Shown: piece after piece, positions 48,161 through 57,043 of the stretch | Layout: each line of letters begins with the position of its first letter | How positions within the stretch are numbered: position 1 is the first letter of the stretch | Made by a program: the position numbers and the translations under genes | Assembly: GCF_025639885.1 (NCBI RefSeq) | Contig: NZ_CP106739.1 | Span: forward strand, 104,063 to 168,062 | Length of the DNA: 64,000 bases | DNA from: Roseovarius pelagicus | Lineage (GTDB): Bacteria; Pseudomonadota; Alphaproteobacteria; Rhodobacterales; Rhodobacteraceae | Direction: 5' to 3' | The notes under the pieces: generated by a model | Told to the model about the DNA's origin: nothing | Databases searched by the model: none | Seen by the model: the letters and a program-made list of their open reading frames with translations, nothing else

Positions 48161-48954
48161 GTGCTTTCCTTTGGGCTTTTCAGTCTTGCAATCGCATTTT
48201 TCTTGCGAGTTCTGATTGTACGAGACGAAACGCCTAGTTTACTCCCAGCCTCCTCTTCGGTCAGGCCAATGATCTTGGTTTGAATCAATGCGTTTCGTTC
48301 ATCCTTTGGCAAGGCGTTGAGTTGTCTGTAGATGTCTCGTGCGATCATCTGGTCTTCGGGCGATGGCGCATATATGCCATTTGCGTCAGCCGTGGTCTGG
48401 CAACTTGCGACTTTTTCGAAGGCAGCTTCCAAATCGGCAACATCAACCGCGGTAACGTCGGTTGGAAGAGAAGCATTGCGATTGACGGCGGTCGTCTCGC
48501 GCCGGATCGCGTCGATCCGTAACGATCTAAATTGCATATTGAAACGCCATTCAAAAAGATCGAGACGATCCGGCACCTTTCCCGTCCCGTCCCGCGCCAA
48601 CCGTTTACCAAGTTCTGCCAAGGCGTCTTCTCTAATTTTATCGGCGTTGGGCAGTGAGTTATCGACCGTTCGGAGCAGATTGGCTTCGCATCTCCTAAAC
48701 AGCGATTTGACCGCGGCATCGAGGACGGGTCTGTCATTCTGTCTGCGGGCTTTGCGTATCAAGTGGACCAAGGTTTCGGATGCCAGATAAGCTAGTTCTT
48801 TTCGATCGAAGACATCCAAACGCTTTTTCAGTTCGTCCAGTTCAATCTTGGTGACTTCGTCGATTTGGCAATCGACATGAGGCATCCGAACATAGAGCTC
48901 ACCAAGTTCACCCGCCTTGTCAGGTTTTTTTCTTTTTGTCAGCGGTATTGCCAT
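48157..48954 (-). CDS. Sigma-70-like protein (ECF type)
   Basis: A 265-residue protein. The middle region resembles sigma region 2 (FEWRFNMQFRSLRIDAIRRE). The C-terminal HTH is region 4-like (LPKDERNALIQTKIIGLTEEEAGSKLGVSSRTIRTRKKNAIARL). The N-terminal 80 residues are extra. It could recruit RNA polymerase to defence genes or act as a DNA-binding regulator. It is the first gene of a three-gene unit, overlapping the next by four bases. Sigma assignment rests on these helices, not on a full profile match. Confidence 0.7.
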   Translation of the reverse strand: MAIPLTKRKKPDKAGELGELYVRMPHVDCQIDEVTKIELDELKKRLDVFDRKELAYLASETLVHLIRKARRQNDRPVLDAAVKSLFRRCEANLLRTVDNSLPNADKIREDALAELGKRLARDGTGKVPDRLDLFEWRFNMQFRSLRIDAIRRETTAVNRNASLPTDVTAVDVADLEAAFEKVASCQTTADANGIYAPSPEDQMIARDIYRQLNALPKDERNALIQTKIIGLTEEEAGSKLGVSSRTIRTRKKNAIARLKSPKEST

Positions 48955-49027
48955 GCTGCCCCCTCAGGGTTTGCCCGATGTCCCGTCGCGCGTGTTTCTG
49001 TACCTTCTTCCCTCTAATCGTTTGCAC

Positions 49028-49387
49028 TTACGCAAATCCGGAAATTTTTTTGCCTAACTGAAGTTTTTCAGTCTTATTAATTCTCTCAGTTAAACATAGC
49101 TGTTGGAAATCAAAGCTGATCGGCGCTTCCAACTCGCTACCCGAACCACCGGACGGGGGCGACTTGATAAGATAGCCGCGCGCCAGCTTCTGTTTGACTA
49201 AATCAGAAAGGGCAGTCTCAACCTCGGCTTGTGTCCGGTACCAATCGTGGCAATGCCGCCCCCAAGTACCAAAGCGGCCCCACTGTCGGTGGACGCCGTG
49301 TTGGCCGAAGAGGTCTTTGGTCAGATCCACGGAATAGAACCGGTTCATGTTGAGGGAGGAATCTATACGGCACATGTCAATTTGCAT
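49028..49387 (-). CDS. WGR-domain protein
   Basis: About 119 residues with a WGR domain: MNRFYSVDLTKDLFGQHGV and RQWGRFGTWGRH, then a helix TQAEVETALSDLVKQKLARGY. WGR domains occur with PARP and DNA-processing proteins and are thought to bind nucleic acid ends. The 35-residue tail (SGSELEAPISFDFQQ) is unlike the domain. It overlaps the end of the WYL gene, so the two are co-translated. Confidence 0.78.
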   Translation of the reverse strand: MQIDMCRIDSSLNMNRFYSVDLTKDLFGQHGVHRQWGRFGTWGRHCHDWYRTQAEVETALSDLVKQKLARGYLIKSPPSGGSGSELEAPISFDFQQLCLTERINKTEKLQLGKKISGFA

Positions 49388-50195
49388 CAATCTCCTCCTT
49401 GCTCATCGGCACATAGTCGACAGATATCCGTTCAAGACGAGGTTCCTTTTGCTCAAGACCCCATCGGCGTTCCGTGTAGAACTCAAGTGCTTTCCGGGTT
49501 CTGGCCTCAAGCACATCTGAGGTGAACCCAAATTCTATGCGGACCACGCGTTGCTGCGCCTCAGTCAATCTTGAATGCGGTTTGAGTTTCAGGATGGCCC
49601 AGGTGAACCAATCGTCATCTCGGGGCACCGCCTCGGCTGGCTTGGTTTTTGCGAATGACTGGTCAGGGTCAATGCGTGCAGGATGGAAGTCACGGAAATC
49701 CTCACGTTCAAAACACCAAGCTCGAACATGAAGCCTAACGCCATCAGAAGCAAATCGAACAGGCGCAATCCAGCGAGTCATCGGTTCTGGATATCGCATC
49801 GATTGATAAACGACCCTTGTTGCCTCTTTGGCTCTGAAGGCACGGTAGAGCGGTCGTAAGACACGCAGGTCCTGAGTGCGTTGCAAATCTGGCAACTTAT
49901 CAAATGCAAGAGATGGTGCGCCGGCCAAGATTTGCTCCAGCTCCATCGAGGAAGCCTTGCCACTGAGCCGTTCAAAGCTGTCATGGGCAAGGTATTGGCG
50001 CGACGACGCATCATAGTGCAGTGCATCATTTGGCGCTTCGGCGAGGTAAGTCCGAAAATCGAGAGCGGCCTGCGCATTCGAAATACCAAAATGCTTGATC
50101 AAGGAAGCACGAGTCGCTGCACCGTCCCAGAAAAACAGTCTGTCGAGGTATTCCAAGCGCGCACGCTGGGCATGTTTGAGGTCTTCGAAGGGCAT
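49377..50195 (-). CDS. WYL-domain transcriptional regulator (BrxR/CapW-like)
   Basis: About 272 residues from ATG 50195 (ATG 50231 is an alternative). An N-terminal winged helix (RARLEYLDRLFFWDGAATRASLIKHFGIS) is followed by a WYL-type ligand-sensing domain (LRPLYRAFRAKEATRVVYQSMRYPEPMTRWIAP, RLHVRAWCFEREDFRDFHPARI). Such regulators repress defence operons and respond to infection-derived nucleotides. It is divergent from sbcD with 71 bases between starts, an ideal shared control region. Confidence 0.85.
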   Translation of the reverse strand: MPFEDLKHAQRARLEYLDRLFFWDGAATRASLIKHFGISNAQAALDFRTYLAEAPNDALHYDASSRQYLAHDSFERLSGKASSMELEQILAGAPSLAFDKLPDLQRTQDLRVLRPLYRAFRAKEATRVVYQSMRYPEPMTRWIAPVRFASDGVRLHVRAWCFEREDFRDFHPARIDPDQSFAKTKPAEAVPRDDDWFTWAILKLKPHSRLTEAQQRVVRIEFGFTSDVLEARTRKALEFYTERRWGLEQKEPRLERISVDYVPMSKEEIDAN

Positions 50196-50266
50196 GGGAG
50201 AAGGATATCTTGACTCTCTACCATTGTCCATCTAGTTTTTGCATGTGTAATAACTGATGGTGCGAG

Positions 50267-51403
50267 ATGAGAATACTTCATACGGCAGATCTGCACTTAG
50301 GGCGGCAATTCATGGGCTTGAGCCTCGAGGAGGATCACGAGGTCATCCTCGACCAAATCCTTGAGACGCTCGTGGTCGAGAGCGCCGATGTTCTTGTGAT
50401 AGCAGGAGACGTTTTTGATCGTTCCTCGCCACCCAATTCATCAATCCGGCAGTTCAATCGCTTCCTTAAGCGTGTAGCAGAAGAGACTGAAGCCGCGGTG
50501 GTGATGATCTCGGGAAACCACGATTCCGGTGACCGGATCGAGGCAATGTCTGTCTTCTCCACCGCGTCGAGGGTACTGGTGCGCGGAATCGCCGACGCGG
50601 TCGAAACTCCGCTTATGCTGCGTGATGAGCATGGCGAGATCGCCTTTTCCGCGCTACCCTTTTCCTATGAATACGCCGCGCGAGAGGTGTTCGGGGATGA
50701 GGGTATCAGCACGCCAGCAGATGTCATCGCGGCCCAGATCTCCGCAGCAAGGGATCAGGTGCCCGAAGGAGCGCGTTGGGTTGTAGTGGCTCATGCCTTC
50801 GTCGCGGGCGGCGCGGTCGGTGAGACCGAGCGTGCGCTGACGCGGGTCGGTGGCATCGAAACTGTGCCCTCTGATGTCTTCGACGGGGCGGACTATGTGG
50901 CACTGGGGCATTTGCACAAGCCGCAGGAAGTGGGCGCGAGCCATATTCGGTATTCCGGCGCACCGCTCGCGTTCGGATTCGATGAGGCGGGAAGCGAAAA
51001 ATCCATGACTGTCGTCGATCTCAAAGCCGAAGGGGCCGCGATCCGTACTGTAGCTTTCCGCCCGATCCGGCAAGTGCGCTCGCTGACCGGGGCATTCTCG
51101 GATCTTCTGGCAGGAACACCGTCTGAAGACTTCATTCAGGCCATCCTGACAGATGAGAACCCTCTGGTCGATCCGATGAAGCGGTTGCGCGCGACCTACC
51201 CCAATGCCTGCCATTTGGCCTACGACCGACAGGGTCGGGCCCCGGAGACCAAAATGCTTAGCGGCGGGCGAGCAGCGGTCACGCCGATAGATATGGTCGG
51301 CGACTTCATAAAGGTTGTGCACGGCCGGGAGCCAAATGCCTCTGAAGTCGCAATCGTCGCGGACAAGCTGCACGCAGCAGCCTCCGGGGAGGAGCAGGCA
51401 TGA
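50267..51403 (+). CDS. sbcD: SbcD/Mre11-type nuclease subunit
   Basis: A 378-residue metallophosphoesterase with motifs TADLHLGRQF, AGDVFDRSS, SGNHDSGDR, VVAHAF and GHLHKPQ, all metal ligands present. With SbcC it trims DNA ends and cleaves hairpins. Its ATG is 71 bases from a divergent WYL regulator. The stop overlaps sbcC (ATGA). Confidence 0.94.
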   Translation: MRILHTADLHLGRQFMGLSLEEDHEVILDQILETLVVESADVLVIAGDVFDRSSPPNSSIRQFNRFLKRVAEETEAAVVMISGNHDSGDRIEAMSVFSTASRVLVRGIADAVETPLMLRDEHGEIAFSALPFSYEYAAREVFGDEGISTPADVIAAQISAARDQVPEGARWVVVAHAFVAGGAVGETERALTRVGGIETVPSDVFDGADYVALGHLHKPQEVGASHIRYSGAPLAFGFDEAGSEKSMTVVDLKAEGAAIRTVAFRPIRQVRSLTGAFSDLLAGTPSEDFIQAILTDENPLVDPMKRLRATYPNACHLAYDRQGRAPETKMLSGGRAAVTPIDMVGDFIKVVHGREPNASEVAIVADKLHAAASGEEQA

Positions 51404-54400
51404 GACCCATTCGCCTATCGCTTCAAGCTTTCGGGCCGTTCGCAACAACCGAGGTGGTGGATTTCCGCTCCGCGCTCGAGACAGGGCTGTTCGGAATCTA
51501 CGGCCAAACAGGGGCTGGGAAGTCGACGTTGTTTTCGGCGATGTCTTTCGCGCTTTTTGGGGCGCCAACCAAGACCGATCAGGAGCCACGTTCGCTGCGT
51601 TCGGATCACTCTGCGCCTGACCTGCCCACTGAAGTCGAATTTGTTTTTGAACTCGGCACCAAAACCTACCTAATCCGTCGTCGTCCGGCGCAAGAACGTC
51701 CGAAGGCGCGCGGCGAAGGGACAACAGATGACGCCGCAGAAGCCTCCTTATTCGACGTAACCGGGATCCCAGTGGATACGCTTGGCCCGAGCCAATCCGG
51801 TCGCGTAATTGAAGAAAAGAAGGTCTCGGTAGTTGGGAAAGAGATCGAGGCGCTGCTGGGTTATGGGTCAAATCAGTTTCGACAGATCGTGCTCTTGCCG
51901 CAAGGCAAGTTCGAGACGTTCCTTGCTGCAAAAACTGATGCGCGGGTCGAAATATTACGAGATCTCTTCGACGTGAAGATCTATCGCGATCTCACCGCCA
52001 GACTCAAGGAAGAAGCTTCAGAGGCAGAGCGAGCGTTGCGCGACCAGCGTACACTCTATGTGGCCCGGCTTGAGGAGCGCGGCTTCGAGAGCGCCGAGGC
52101 ACTAGAACTAGGAATTTCTGCGGCGGAAGCCAAGGTCGCGGAGAAGCAAGGAGTTCAGCAGATCGCAGAGGCGGCGAATGAAGCCGCGCGCAAGGTTCTG
52201 ACCGAAGGCGAACAGATCGAAAAGGCTTTTGCTGTCGTTGATACGGCGCGGCAGGCGCTTGACGACCTAGAGGCGAAAACTGGTGAGATCGATGCTGTGG
52301 CCAAGCGAGTTGAGGTAGTCAAGAATGCCTCGCAGGCCTGTGATCTTGAGTCAGCATGGCACAATGCGGAGCGCGACAGCCGAAATGCTGTGAATGCTGT
52401 GAATGCTGTGACTACGGCCGAAGGGGAGCTCAACACCGCCACTGGGGCGAAGAAGGAAGCGGTGCAAAAATTGGTCCAAGCTCAGTCGGGCGAGGAGCGA
52501 CGGAAGCAGGTTCAGGCCGACCTGACAAAGTTGGAGGCGATTGAGAGCCAGGTCGGGCAGGCAGCGGTGCTACAGAATGCGTTTGATGAAGCTGCGACGG
52601 ACGACGCCTCTGCGAAGAAGGCGCTGACCGAGGCCGTAGAGGCCCGCGAAAAGCTCCAGTCTCAGCGTGATGCGACCGATTTGGCCCTTGAACAGGCGCG
52701 AAAGACCGAAGCGGTGCGAGGCAAGCTGATCGGTGAGCTGGCCGAGGTCAACCGGGAACGAGTCAAGGCAACGGCGCATGCAAAGGCGCAGGTGGCTGTC
52801 GCGGATGCCGCACGAAAAGTCGAAGCGGCATCGAGCGAGCTGGCGACTAAGACCGTTGCGGCACAGGCCGCCGAGACGACCCTGACTGATGCCGAGGTAC
52901 GGCTTTCGCGAACGCAGGCAATCATTCTGGCCGAAAAGTTGACCGAAGGAGCGCCCTGCCCCGTCTGTGGTTCCCACGATCATCCTGCGCCGGCCCATGG
53001 CGCGCCAGAGCAATCTGGTTTGACCGAAGCGTTTCGCGACGCGCAGGCTGAGGCGAGAACTGCAGCCGAGGCCCGGGTTCGGGCGGAAACCGAAATCGGC
53101 AATTGCCGAACGTGGCTGGATGAAAAGAAGCGGGCGCTGGACGAACAGGAACAGACTGAGCGTACGATGGCGGAACTCGATGCTGAAATCACTCGACTGG
53201 AAGGCGCCATCGCCACGCTCGGAGAAGCCGCCGATCTTGACGCGATGTCGGAGCATTTGGCCTATCTCAAACGGAAAGTGAACGAGGCCGAAGCTGCCGA
53301 GGCTACGGCGCGCACTGCTTCAGGACAGGCCGAGACCACTCTTGCTGGCGCGCGCGCCAAGCGCGATACAGTGGTCGAGGCCCTGCCGGAAGGTCTGCGC
53401 ACGCCCGAGGCGGTTGTCGCACGGCGGGAGGCTTTGCAAAGCGAGCAAAGGCGACTCTCCGAGGCACTGGAACTGGCGACGCAGAAGGACCGAGCGGCCA
53501 GCGAAGCGCTTACCCGTGCGCAAGAGCAACTTGAAGCAGTGAAGCGGGCGCGCGACGTGCAGACGCAGCGCGTGGAAAAGGCGCTAGGGGATTTTGGCGC
53601 TCGGCTGGCCGATGTCGGGCTGGACAAAGCAGGATATGAGGCTTGCAAAGCGCATTTCCCGACCCTCGAAAGCGACCGGCAGACGGTGACCCATCATCGT
53701 GAGGGCCTGATCGCGATGCGCACGACATGGCAGAACGCTACGGCCGCTTGTGCGGATCAAGAGCGCGCGGATCTCGCGCCGCTTCAATCAGCGCTGGACG
53801 ACGCCACCCAAGCTTTGAACGTGGCCAATGCGGTGCTCGCCACAGCCAGAACGGATGTAACGTCACTAACCAAATTCAAGGCTTCGCTGGCTGAGGCCTT
53901 GGCCGAAACCGAGCGGCTTGAGTCCGAAACCGGACCGCTTCGTGGGCTAGCCGATCTGGCGAATGGCAAGAACGATTTCAAGATGACGCTCGAGACCTTC
54001 GCGATAGGCGCCATGTTCGACCAAGTGCTCGAGGCGGCAAATATGCGGCTAGACCCTATGACACGTGGTCGCTACCGACTGACGCGCGGGCTCGAGGCGT
54101 CGGGCAGGCGCGGCAAGCGAGGGCTCGAAATCGAAGTCTTCGACATCAACACCGGCAAGGCGCGCCCGACGGCGACCCTTTCCGGGGGCGAAACCTTCAT
54201 CGCTGCACTGGCCCTAGCGCTTGGGCTGGCGGATGTGGTCGAAAGCCTGTCGGGCAAAATCCGGATGGATACGATCTTCATAGACGAAGGCTTCGGCAGT
54301 CTGGATACCGAGAATGGGGCGGGCACACTGGACCAAGTTATTCAGGTTCTTGCTGCTCTGACAGAGGGCAGCCGGGCCGTAGGCCTAATCTCGCACGTCA

Positions 54401-54489
54401 GGTTGGTTCAGGAGGCTATTCCTCAAGGGTTTTACGTGCGTTCGACTCCAAGCGGCAGCCGGGTCGAGGAAAGAAGAGGACTGGGATGA
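51400..54489 (+). CDS. sbcC: SbcC/Rad50-type SMC ATPase subunit
   Basis: A 1,029-residue ATPase with Walker A GQTGAGKST (near residue 36) and long coiled coils around a zinc hook CPVCGSHDHPAP (near residue 524). The signature is LSGGETFIAALALALGLADV and Walker B is DTIFIDEGFGSLD. The coil contains three 9-base repeats (52384-52410). It partners SbcD. ATG 51400 overlaps the sbcD stop. Confidence 0.95.
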   Translation: MRPIRLSLQAFGPFATTEVVDFRSALETGLFGIYGQTGAGKSTLFSAMSFALFGAPTKTDQEPRSLRSDHSAPDLPTEVEFVFELGTKTYLIRRRPAQERPKARGEGTTDDAAEASLFDVTGIPVDTLGPSQSGRVIEEKKVSVVGKEIEALLGYGSNQFRQIVLLPQGKFETFLAAKTDARVEILRDLFDVKIYRDLTARLKEEASEAERALRDQRTLYVARLEERGFESAEALELGISAAEAKVAEKQGVQQIAEAANEAARKVLTEGEQIEKAFAVVDTARQALDDLEAKTGEIDAVAKRVEVVKNASQACDLESAWHNAERDSRNAVNAVNAVTTAEGELNTATGAKKEAVQKLVQAQSGEERRKQVQADLTKLEAIESQVGQAAVLQNAFDEAATDDASAKKALTEAVEAREKLQSQRDATDLALEQARKTEAVRGKLIGELAEVNRERVKATAHAKAQVAVADAARKVEAASSELATKTVAAQAAETTLTDAEVRLSRTQAIILAEKLTEGAPCPVCGSHDHPAPAHGAPEQSGLTEAFRDAQAEARTAAEARVRAETEIGNCRTWLDEKKRALDEQEQTERTMAELDAEITRLEGAIATLGEAADLDAMSEHLAYLKRKVNEAEAAEATARTASGQAETTLAGARAKRDTVVEALPEGLRTPEAVVARREALQSEQRRLSEALELATQKDRAASEALTRAQEQLEAVKRARDVQTQRVEKALGDFGARLADVGLDKAGYEACKAHFPTLESDRQTVTHHREGLIAMRTTWQNATAACADQERADLAPLQSALDDATQALNVANAVLATARTDVTSLTKFKASLAEALAETERLESETGPLRGLADLANGKNDFKMTLETFAIGAMFDQVLEAANMRLDPMTRGRYRLTRGLEASGRRGKRGLEIEVFDINTGKARPTATLSGGETFIAALALALGLADVVESLSGKIRMDTIFIDEGFGSLDTENGAGTLDQVIQVLAALTEGSRAVGLISHVRLVQEAIPQGFYVRSTPSGSRVEERRGLG
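52384..52410 (+). repeat. Three tandem 9-base repeats inside sbcC
   Basis: AATGCTGTG occurs three times in tandem, encoding Asn-Ala-Val repeated in the coiled coil. It preserves the frame, so copy number could vary harmlessly. Confidence 0.9.
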
Positions 54490-54788
54490 CGGACCGGTGG
54501 TTTTTTCGGAAGCCCCACACTCGCTGTTTGTCGACGGGTCGAACAGTTTCTGTCCGTGGCGGTTGGGTGCTAAGGGGCAGCCAAAGATGTAGCAAGGGCA
54601 CATCCTTTAAGCGGGCTTGTCCAATTTGTGGGGCCCCGATCCTAAGCGTTGGCATGCCAAAAGGTGGGTGGGTTCACTTCGAGGGACGTAGTAGTCTAAC
54701 ACGGGTGAAACACTCATGTCTACATCTCGGCGAAGGTTTGAGCAGGCGACGTGATGAGAACACGCCCGATCTTTTCGGTTTGCCATGA
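54486..54788 (+). CDS. Small zinc-ribbon protein after sbcC
   Basis: A 100-residue protein whose ATG overlaps the sbcC stop (ATGA). The second half reads ACPICGAPILSVGMPKGGWVH followed by HSCLHLGEGLSRRRDENTPDLFG. CPxC and a further His-x-Cys suggest a zinc ribbon. The coupling to sbcC and clean open frame support a real gene; a family name is not known to me. It could modulate SbcCD. Confidence 0.65.
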   Translation: MTDRWFFRKPHTRCLSTGRTVSVRGGWVLRGSQRCSKGTSFKRACPICGAPILSVGMPKGGWVHFEGRSSLTRVKHSCLHLGEGLSRRRDENTPDLFGLP

Positions 54789-55030
54789 TCGGGTCGTGAG
54801 GCTTTTGGAAACGCGACCTGCTTTCCGAATGAACCTGCCCCTGTGAGTAAGCTGCTCATACCATGCAAATGAGTATCGGCGAAGCATTTCAGAATTCGGC
54901 CACTCACTCCCAGGCCCTGCGCGACTCCATTGTTGAATGACTGCTATTGCTAAATGGACTGAGGTTATCTGCGCCTGCAGCGAATGACCGGTATCCGTCC
55001 CTCTATGACCGTCAGACCATGCCCACCGCC
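54789..55030. other. Intergenic between defence block and mobilisation genes
   Basis: 242 bases between convergent units. No gene, tRNA or attachment-like repeat was seen. Confidence 0.45.
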
Positions 55031-57043
55031 CTACCGATGAATTGGCTTTTTGCCACCCTCCTCCTGCAGCATCGCTTCCATATCATCCAAGCCATCGACA
55101 GCGGAGCGCATCTGCGCCTCATCAACGACGCTCGCTGCCTCGGTGCCCGCGACTTGGCTCCCAAAATCCATTTCCATCTGTCGCTGTTCCTCGGCGATGA
55201 CGGCTTGAACGACAGGCGCAGTCTTTTTTCGGGCGACGTCGGCTTGCCCCGACGATTGACCATCAGCAGCCTGGCGTGCGGCCGCAACTTCGGCCTCGGA
55301 TCCGCCTGACCCGTCCGGTGGCGGTGTCATCGGCATCGCGCGGACACTCAGCGGCAACGTGCCCTGCGACCCACCTCCCCCAGGCTTCGGAAACGGCAAC
55401 TCGCCTGATTGCGCCGCATGGATCGCCTTGAACAGCCGATCGTCAAAATATTGGATCCGCTTCGCGCGGACCGGCATTTGGGCATCGATGACCATGACGA
55501 TCTCGTCGAGGGGCAGGCGGCGCGCCTCATCCTCGGGCAGGAGAGAGCTTTCTTCGGTCCGGGTGGACTGGCTGCGGCCTTCAAAGGGGTTTTTGCCGAT
55601 CGACTGAGACCGCGTGACGACGGTCTTCGTGGTCTTGCCGACAGCCTTGCTGAGCTCCTCGACCGTTTTCTCATCCGAGGGCGTCAGGTAGAGCTTCACG
55701 CCGGCATTGCCCTGCAGGGCGCGCCGGGTGTTCTCGCCGTAGATTTCATCGAGGGCAGGGATGGTCTGCGTGACCACGGCCAGGTGACCACGATAGGTCC
55801 GCAGCGTCTCGATGCTCTCGACCACGATGGGCATCTTGCCGAGGCGATTGAACTCGTCGAGCATGATCATTACGGGCCACGGCTCATCCGGCCCGGGGTC
55901 CTTTTCCTGCATGGCGGAGAGGAGATCGGAAAAGAAGAGCCGGATGAGGGGTGCCAGCGGCTTCACCATCAGCGGCTGGACCACGAGATAGACCGAGAAG
56001 GGCTTCTTGCGGATCGTTCGGAAATCAAAGTCCGACACCGCCGTCGCCTCATCGATGGCAGGGTTCTGCCATTGGTCGAGCCCCGATGTCATCAGGAGCG
56101 AGACGTAAGAGGTCAGCGTATCGTTGTTGGTCGAGGCCAGCCGCGTGAAGATCAGCTTGGCCGCCCGGTTGTCGACTTCGTGGCCCCGCGCGAAATACTC
56201 CTTCTGCTTGTTCCCGCCCGAGGCGGCGATGCGGTAGATCTCGCCTAGCGTCGGGCGCTTGCGCTGGAAGGCCAACAGGCCTGCCGCCACGAAGAGATCG
56301 ATCCCGCCCTTGAGGAGGCCCTGCACCCGGTCATTGTCGCTTTGCAGGAAGAGCGTCGCCAGGAGCTGCAGTTCCATCTGCTGGCGCGCGGGATCTTTCA
56401 GTTCGAAGATGCGCAAGAGCGGGTTGTAGCGATGCGTGCGCTTGCCCTCCCAATCGGTAGGGGCAAAGCGATAGACCTTGTCGCCTTGGGCTGCGCGGTG
56501 ACGGGCCGTGGCCTCGAAACACTCGCCCTTCACATCGAGCGTCACGGCGGAGCCCTGCCAGGTCAGCAGGTTTGGAATGACAAAGCCCGTGGTCTTGCCA
56601 CGGCCCGTGGGGGCCACGATCAGAGCATGGGGAAAAACCTTCGAGCAAATGTAATTGGCGCGGGAGCCCGGCGGCCCCAGCTTGCCGAGAATAAACCCCG
56701 TCCCAGGCGCTCCGAAGAACCCGTTCGCCTTCATCTCGCGCGCACTCTGCCAATGGGTCTGGCCAAAGCGTGTCAGGGCGGACCCTGAGAGGGCGAGGCT
56801 CAGCATCAGGCCGGCGGCGGCGAAGCTGCCGATGATCATGTGAATAAGTTGCGCGTCCTCCGGGCGGCGATCGAGGATCGCCAGATAGTTCTGCGCGATA
56901 TAGGCAAAGTCGATCTCGGCGCCGAAGCCGAGATCCTGGTAGGTCAGCACCGCCGAGGCAATGGTATAGCCCATGGCCCCGGTCACAAGCGTCACCAGCA
57001 GGACGCCCGTGGCGATCCGCGCTTTTCCCATGGAGGCGCTCAA
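55031..57043 (-). CDS. virD4: VirD4/TraG-type coupling protein
   Basis: A 670-residue inner-membrane ATPase that links the relaxosome to the channel. Two N-terminal helices are followed by Walker A APTGRGKTTG (near residue 145) and Walker B VMIMLDEFNRLGKMP. The helicase-like TQTIPALDEIYGENTRRAL region follows, then a low-complexity polar tail of about 120 residues (PGGGGSQGTLP, MTPPPDGSGGSE). It overlaps the relaxase gene stop by four bases. Confidence 0.95.
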   Translation of the reverse strand: MSASMGKARIATGVLLVTLVTGAMGYTIASAVLTYQDLGFGAEIDFAYIAQNYLAILDRRPEDAQLIHMIIGSFAAAGLMLSLALSGSALTRFGQTHWQSAREMKANGFFGAPGTGFILGKLGPPGSRANYICSKVFPHALIVAPTGRGKTTGFVIPNLLTWQGSAVTLDVKGECFEATARHRAAQGDKVYRFAPTDWEGKRTHRYNPLLRIFELKDPARQQMELQLLATLFLQSDNDRVQGLLKGGIDLFVAAGLLAFQRKRPTLGEIYRIAASGGNKQKEYFARGHEVDNRAAKLIFTRLASTNNDTLTSYVSLLMTSGLDQWQNPAIDEATAVSDFDFRTIRKKPFSVYLVVQPLMVKPLAPLIRLFFSDLLSAMQEKDPGPDEPWPVMIMLDEFNRLGKMPIVVESIETLRTYRGHLAVVTQTIPALDEIYGENTRRALQGNAGVKLYLTPSDEKTVEELSKAVGKTTKTVVTRSQSIGKNPFEGRSQSTRTEESSLLPEDEARRLPLDEIVMVIDAQMPVRAKRIQYFDDRLFKAIHAAQSGELPFPKPGGGGSQGTLPLSVRAMPMTPPPDGSGGSEAEVAAARQAADGQSSGQADVARKKTAPVVQAVIAEEQRQMEMDFGSQVAGTEAASVVDEAQMRSAVDGLDDMEAMLQEEGGKKPIHR

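Noticed and set aside
50654..51931. 425-codon minus-strand ORF opposite sbcD/sbcC
   Set aside because: It overlaps two well-supported genes and shows no recognisable protein.
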